64,000 nucleotides of DNA, from positions 310,001-374,000 of the forward strand of contig JAOVFP010000023.1 in the NCBI GenBank assembly GCA_025738555.1. Reading direction: 5' to 3'. The notes beneath the pieces were generated by a model. That model did no database searches. It was not told where the DNA came from and saw only the letters and a program-made list of their open reading frames with translations. The DNA is from Cyathus striatus (Eukaryota; Basidiomycota; Agaricomycetes; Agaricales; Nidulariaceae). The position numbers and the translations under genes are program-made. Positions 59,040-64,000 of this stretch are shown here, in pieces (the stretch's first letter is position 1; the number at the start of each line of letters is the position of its first letter).

Positions 59040-59795
59040 GGGCTTAGGCACTTGAGTTCAGTAGAGTTCAGGTAGAGTCTAGATAGAGTCTAGATAGAGT
59101 CCAGTTGCTTGAGTCCAGTAGACTCCAGGTGCAGTCCAGTTTCTATCTGGAGTCCACTTGGAGTCCATGTAGAGTCTATAATTTTCTCTATATAAAGTCC
59201 AAGTGAAGTCCAAGTACTGTACTGGAGTGTATGGAGGCAACAGACCTTCGAGTGTGACATGATTTTGCAGGCACAACGCTGGCAACCAGGCTTAATTTTG
59301 CATTACAAATTTCCGAGTTGGCAACTAAAATTCGATTTTTCGCAATTTTTTCGGATATTACATCCAAAACTAGCTTGTCACACTATCAGTATTAGCAACC
59401 AGGCCTCCGTTATGCATGACAAAGGGTGATTTTAGCAATGCAACCGGGTCAGCATTATGTGTGACAGTTGCCTCCATACACTCCAGTACAGTAGAGTCCA
59501 AGTGGAGTCCAGGTAAAGTTCAGTTTGTATTTGTTGTTATTTGTGTATAATAATAATCTTAAAGTGTCTAAAATAGTAGTTGCATATTACTTGAAGTTTA
59601 AATTGAGTCCAGATGAAGTCTATCTGAAGTCTAGTTGACTAAGTCCAGTGGACTCCAGGTGTATTCCAGTTATTTCTGGACTCTACCTGATCTTTACCTG
59701 GAGTCCAGCTGAATCTATCTAAATCCTACAATTTTTCTATATATAAAGTCCAGGTGGACTTCAGGTGGGCTCCACCTGATTCTGTGGGGCAGTGT
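59040..59795. repeat. GGAGTCCA-type block, same family as 23093-25313
   Basis: Contains GTCCAGGTGCAGTCCAG and ends GTGGGGCAGTGTAATGACCTC, matching the right end of the 23-25 kb block (GGAGGAGTGTAATGACCTC). Split by a TA-flanked MITE. Confidence 0.65.
59217..59491. mobile_element. 275-base MITE with TA duplication
   Basis: Inverted ends CTGTACTGGAGTGTATGG continuing AGGCAAC, at 59217-59241 and 59467-59491, perfect. Flanked by TA on both sides. A TA target and short inverted ends suggest a Tc1/mariner-type non-autonomous element. It is inserted cleanly into the GGAGTCCA block and contains no gene. Confidence 0.85.
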
Positions 59796-62700
59796 AATGA
59801 CCTCAGTATGAGTGAAGTGAATGATCAGGAGTAAGTCAAGTTCAATTTAAGCTGAAGCTTGAGCTCTATAGCCCAAGTTCCTACTGTTTAAATACAAACT
59901 AGTTCATACTAATAATAAGTGAAAGTGAGTCATAATGCTGCACATTGACTGTGCATTGCTGTGGTGCAGTAAGAAGAAAGAAAACTAAGTATAGTGAAAT
60001 GACTTGAAGTGAGTCATTATGAGTCAAAATCATGTAAGTAAAGTGTCATATGTTTGGTATCAATGGTGATGCCAAACAAGTCAATGAAAAGAAAAGAAAA
60101 TATATATAAATAGATAGGCTCAACAAAGCCCATCTCATGATATCATGTGGACCCTTCCATATGTGGGCACTTGAAGGGTATGTTGTGAGATGGGCTTAGA
60201 TGAACATCTTGAAATAACCAGGGCAGTGCAAGATTTGAAACTAAATTAGCCCTAGAGCCCTCAGGTTCAAACTGGGGGCATACCATTATTAGAGACAAAA
60301 TCTTCATACTGTTCTGCTGTATCCAACCATGTAATTTTTGTACAGATTCATTAAGCACAACAGCTATAAAAGTATAAAAACTATGAAAGTCTCTGTTACT
60401 AGTAGTTTCATGCAAAGACTTCAAACAATTTGAATAGGTTTCAAGCTTAAATTACTGGTTTGATGGAAAGTGTCACCAATAAGTGAGTCACAATACACAT
60501 GACTATATGCACATATCAATTTGGACATGTCCCAAAGCTATCTAAAGATCAACACAAAGCAATTGCAATGTGATTACATCCTTCATTGTCTTCATTTATT
60601 GTCTTCATTTATCATGAAATGCTCCACATGTCAGAGAAGAATAAAGAAACTAATCCTAAAGTCACATGTGTTATCAAAGTACTCAAAGAAGTTGGATATC
60701 ACTTGGGCAATGAATTTGTTCATGCTTTTTATAATTCTAAATCACATGCTGTTCAGGCTCTTTGCTATCAAGAGAAGGCCTCCTTTTGCCTGCATGTATT
60801 TTGGATGCATAGAGTCATAATGTTCCCAAAGAACCTCAAAGTCATATTAATCAAGCAGTTACACAGACTGTCATCAATATAATTACTGCAGAGTCAACAA
60901 AGGCTTGCTATGATGATACACTGTGGCTTTCACCTTCAGGTCTTTCAGTATCTTGACAACAGAATTTGGACTGGACAGGATACAAAACTCTTATAGTGCA
61001 CTCTTTCCCTGCTTTACTTTACTTCTCTCTGCCATTATTACAGCAATAATGACTATTAAAGGAAAAATAATATAGAGAAAATTGGAAAAGATATTATGGC
61101 TCCCAGGGTATGTGATTTATGAGATGCATGCTTCAATGCATTGAGCCCTGTCAACACAGTAGCAGGCTGGCAGCCAAATATTGATCACTCTCATTGGTCA
61201 GGCTAGAGTGACAATCTAGACTGTGTGACTCCAGTAAATAAAAATATATCTTATGTAATGTACACTTCATTTGCCAATCTAATGATTTTATTTGCTTTGC
61301 ACTGCCCTGCTAAAACCTGGAGTTTAGTACAAGACCATCCACTGAGGTGGACAGATCCACTCACATGGATATCTTGGGTGAGACTATGTAAATAGAAGGA
61401 AAAAATGTAACAGGATGGTTGATGTAAGGGGAATGATCACTGATCAGAGGGGTCATAGTGGGCAGGAAGGGGGGTAATGGAGAGGGGAATGGGAGGGGAG
61501 GAATTTGGTGGAGAGGGCAAGTAAGGAAGTATGAGCAGGATCTGTAGTGTACTGTAGTGTACAGATATATCTGTACATACCAGAAAAGTACCAAATACAA
61601 ATTATACAATCCTTGTTTTATTTTAGTTATAAATGGATCTGACCTGTTCTCACTTCAAAAAGTGGGATATTTACAAGAATTTCTGAAAATTACAGAGCAT
61701 CAGAAGCTCCTGTAATTTTTGAATATCACTGAACCAGACCTGAGCAACTTTTAAGTAGCTGGGATGTGGTAATGAGTCCCCTGTTACAAACAACTATACT
61801 GAATTGGGTATTAGCACAAAGATTTGACACATCATGTGACTGGTTCACAAGCCAGTTTGAATGATACCCAGGCACTCAGAAGGTGCTTATATGGCAATCC
61901 TTTGTGCAATTCTTCTGTGCTTGCATTTATACATGCAAGCTTTCTAGATAAATTGGATGTATCACTACAGTAAATAATAAATTAAAATATATGTCTATAT
62001 TTGATTTATTAATGTATGTAGACATTAAACTGTTGCTTATAAACAGTAAGTACTTACAATTTCTAATGATATGGCAGCATCGAGTATAATCTATTACTAT
62101 GGAAATATATGTGTTACAATCCAAGCTTTATTTACTACTTACTGTTGGTTTACTGTAAGGCAGTAGCACAATTATCTACATAAATCTATAAATATAATAA
62201 AGTTCTTACATATAGTACTTTATATTTAGCAAAGAATACAACAATGACAGCACGATGTAAATGTTATAATTATTGTTTTTAATATAACTAATAATTTGTG
62301 TTGAATACAAGTTGAATAAGAGAACACCTTGAGTCTGACTTGTGCTCTTGCTTTCCATTAGACCACATTGACATTTATTCACTCAACAGCCATCACCTTG
62401 CCACTAAGGTCATACACTCATTTCGCAGCAGGGTAAATATATTTTACATATTGTACTTTATGTATTTCATTATGCTGCTCTCTTTTTATGTACTAAATGT
62501 TCTTGTACTGTGCTGCACAGCACGCTCTGTGGCACATTTTCCTTCTTATATAGTTTATTCCTTTATCTCTGAGTAAAAGACTTGTAGTATATATAAGTAT
62601 GTGTACTTTAGCTAGGACACCTCAGATGTTGTTCATGATGCTGAGATGAGTTTTTTTACTTGTACATAATGTATCATTTACTTACAATTATCTACTAGGT

Positions 62701-63067
62701 GAATCACTTTAGGAGGTACTTAATATATTAGCCATTGTTCATGATGCTTACTAATGAATCACTCTAAGTTTTCTTCAATTTGTCCTCTATACATTTATAC
62801 CTCTTGTAACTGTTTACAGAATATTTTTTGCGTGTACAGCCTGTATAAAATGAGGATGCACTAAACTATGTGTAGACATAATAAATTACTTATGTAGCAT
62901 GTGCTTCAAGTTATAGATATAACATTAATATAACACCTAAATACATCTACCTACTGTATAAATACAGAATGTACTTATATTTCAAATTTATATATTTTAA
63001 GGTGCTATGCAAGTAGGTATCCTCACACAACTATTATTGAACGATTCTAAAGGTCAAAAGCTGCTAA
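59796..63067. other. Unassigned interval upstream of the pyroglutamyl peptidase
   Basis: Short frames only. The minus frame 60424-60143 and the plus frame 60586-60882 (PKVTCVIKVLKEVGYHLGNE...) may be relics; the latter faintly resembles fungal DUF6589-type proteins but is not reliable. 61686-61725 forms a small hairpin (AAAATTACAG.AGC). 62300-62370 has a weak tRNA-like text. The last kilobase is AT-rich and may hold the promoter. Confidence 0.4.
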
Positions 63068-64000
63068 ATGCCAACTGTAAGCCCTACGTCGAATATGCAT
63101 GATCCGGATCCATCAACATTTCGCGTGCTCCTTACCGGGTTTGGAGTAAGTCCATCTGCTTTCGCTATCTAGCGTCATAGCAGAAAACGTGATACATTGG
63201 AAGAATAGCCATTTTCTCATCATCAGATAAATGCTTCATGGCTAGCTGTGAAGCCGTTACATGATACCCTTTTCTTTACTGAAGCCCCTCCGCATCCTTT
63301 GAATACATCCGAAGGAGCACCATCGAGTACCACACGTGCAATACATATATCTGCGTTGGAAATACCCGTATCCTACGAGGCAGTTCTGGATGTTGTACCC
63401 CTTCTCCATCTCCGACCCCCCATTGTTCCTGTGTCTATTTCAAAGTTTCCATCTCCGCCAAATGGCGGTTATGATTTTATTTTCCACATAGGTGTCGCTG
63501 GCCGTGGACCTCTAAGAATGGAAAGACTAGGACATAAGCTAGGATACAACATGAAGGATGCAAATGGAAAACTAGCTGCCATCGTCCATTCCTCTTCGAA
63601 AGGATACAACGGAGTACCTGAGGGCGTGCAGATGATGCAAAACATGGTGAAGGATCAGCATGGAATGGATGTAGCCGATACTGCAGAGGACACTGTAGTC
63701 AGACCCACACGCGGATTTGGTCCTGGATATGAAAAGTTCGCCGATGAAATAACAACAGAAATTGACGTTACCAGATTAGTGCAGGAGCTTAAGCAGTCAG
63801 GAATAGAGGTATCCGTCCCTTCCTGCGCGTATTTGACCGCGTTACCGAATGTTTTTTTGGTAGCAGGTATATTCATCTATGGACGCCGGGCATTACCTAT
63901 GTGATTTCATCTATTATTGTTCTTTGGCTGAGGCAAAGCGCAATGCCAAACTCGACGAGAAACGCAAGACTCCGCATGTTCTTTTTTTGCACTGCCCTCC
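63068..64000 (+). CDS. Pyroglutamyl peptidase I (family C15), 3' end outside window
   Basis: Removes N-terminal pyroglutamate from peptides in the cytosol. Start ATG at 63068 gives MPTVSPTSNMHDPDPSTFRV. Intron 1 is 63146-63208 (GTAAGT...ATAG), joining LLTGFG to PFSHHQINASW, the conserved oxyanion-loop motif. Exon 2 (63209-63808) has FIFHIGVAGRG, LERLGHKLGYN-type text (MERLGHKLGYN) and a DVTRLVQELKQSGIE end. Intron 2 starts at 63809 with two adjacent acceptors (TAGCAG), so exon 3 starts at 63864 or 63867. It gives VYSSMDAGHYLCDFIYYCSL with the catalytic Cys in YLC. The last visible residues LFLHCPP contain the expected catalytic His. Compared with bacterial enzymes there is an insert of about 30 residues near LNTSEGAPSS. 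No stop codons; looks functional. Confidence 0.93.

Noticed and set aside
62300..62370. tRNA-like text (GTGGTCTAATGGAAAGCAAG)
   Set aside because: No matching acceptor or T-arm pairing found.

Overview
This looks like a transposon-packed interval of a filamentous fungus, most likely a mushroom-forming basidiomycete (Agaricomycetes). Evidence: short GT-AG introns of about 45-65 bases; a KDZ transposase with CxC5/CxC6-like cysteine clusters; Plavaka (CACTA-clade) transposases; a Rep-helicase Helitron; and Ty1/copia elements. Species cannot be assigned. Only the two edges look like host genes: a Dbf2/NDR-type kinase on the minus strand at 1-1435, and a type I pyroglutamyl peptidase on the plus strand from 63068 to the right edge. 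Both edges are richer in CpG than the interior.

Layout. 1-3 kb: kinase and a two-exon gene of unknown function. 5.4-11.1 kb: decayed Helitron on the minus strand, cut by two solo LTRs and one tRNA-bearing mini-element. 11.1-16.3 kb: a copia element with 5' LTR, primer-binding site, polypurine tract and partial 3' LTR; its reverse transcriptase core and capsid region are missing, and at least five later insertions cut it. 16.3-19.3 kb: fragments of a Plavaka transposase plus a Gypsy-type solo LTR. 19.3-30 kb: tandem-repeat and foldback-like sequence with solo LTRs. 33.3-36.8 kb: a second Plavaka copy with three nested insertions. 40.7-44.1 kb: relic of a second copia lineage. 47.7-50.7 kb: a foldback-like element with 847-base inverted arms. 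53-57.7 kb: KDZ element with two adjacent genes. 57.8-63 kb: minisatellite, a TA-flanked MITE and sequence I could not assign.

The insertion record is unusually readable. Two solo-LTR families (called A and B here) are present in about 17 and 10 full or partial copies, and many have intact 5-base target-site duplications, so nesting order can be read directly.

Most notable observations: (1) two families of about 220-240 base elements that carry a tRNA-like sequence at their 3' end but insert with 5-base duplications and TGTTG...TAATA/TAACA ends, as LTRs do; (2) foldback-like elements whose long inverted arms are built from short tandem repeats; (3) nonsense codons in the Helitron, Plavaka, KDZ and even the kinase N-terminus that are mostly TGA at expected arginine positions, the pattern expected from C-to-T mutation of CGA.
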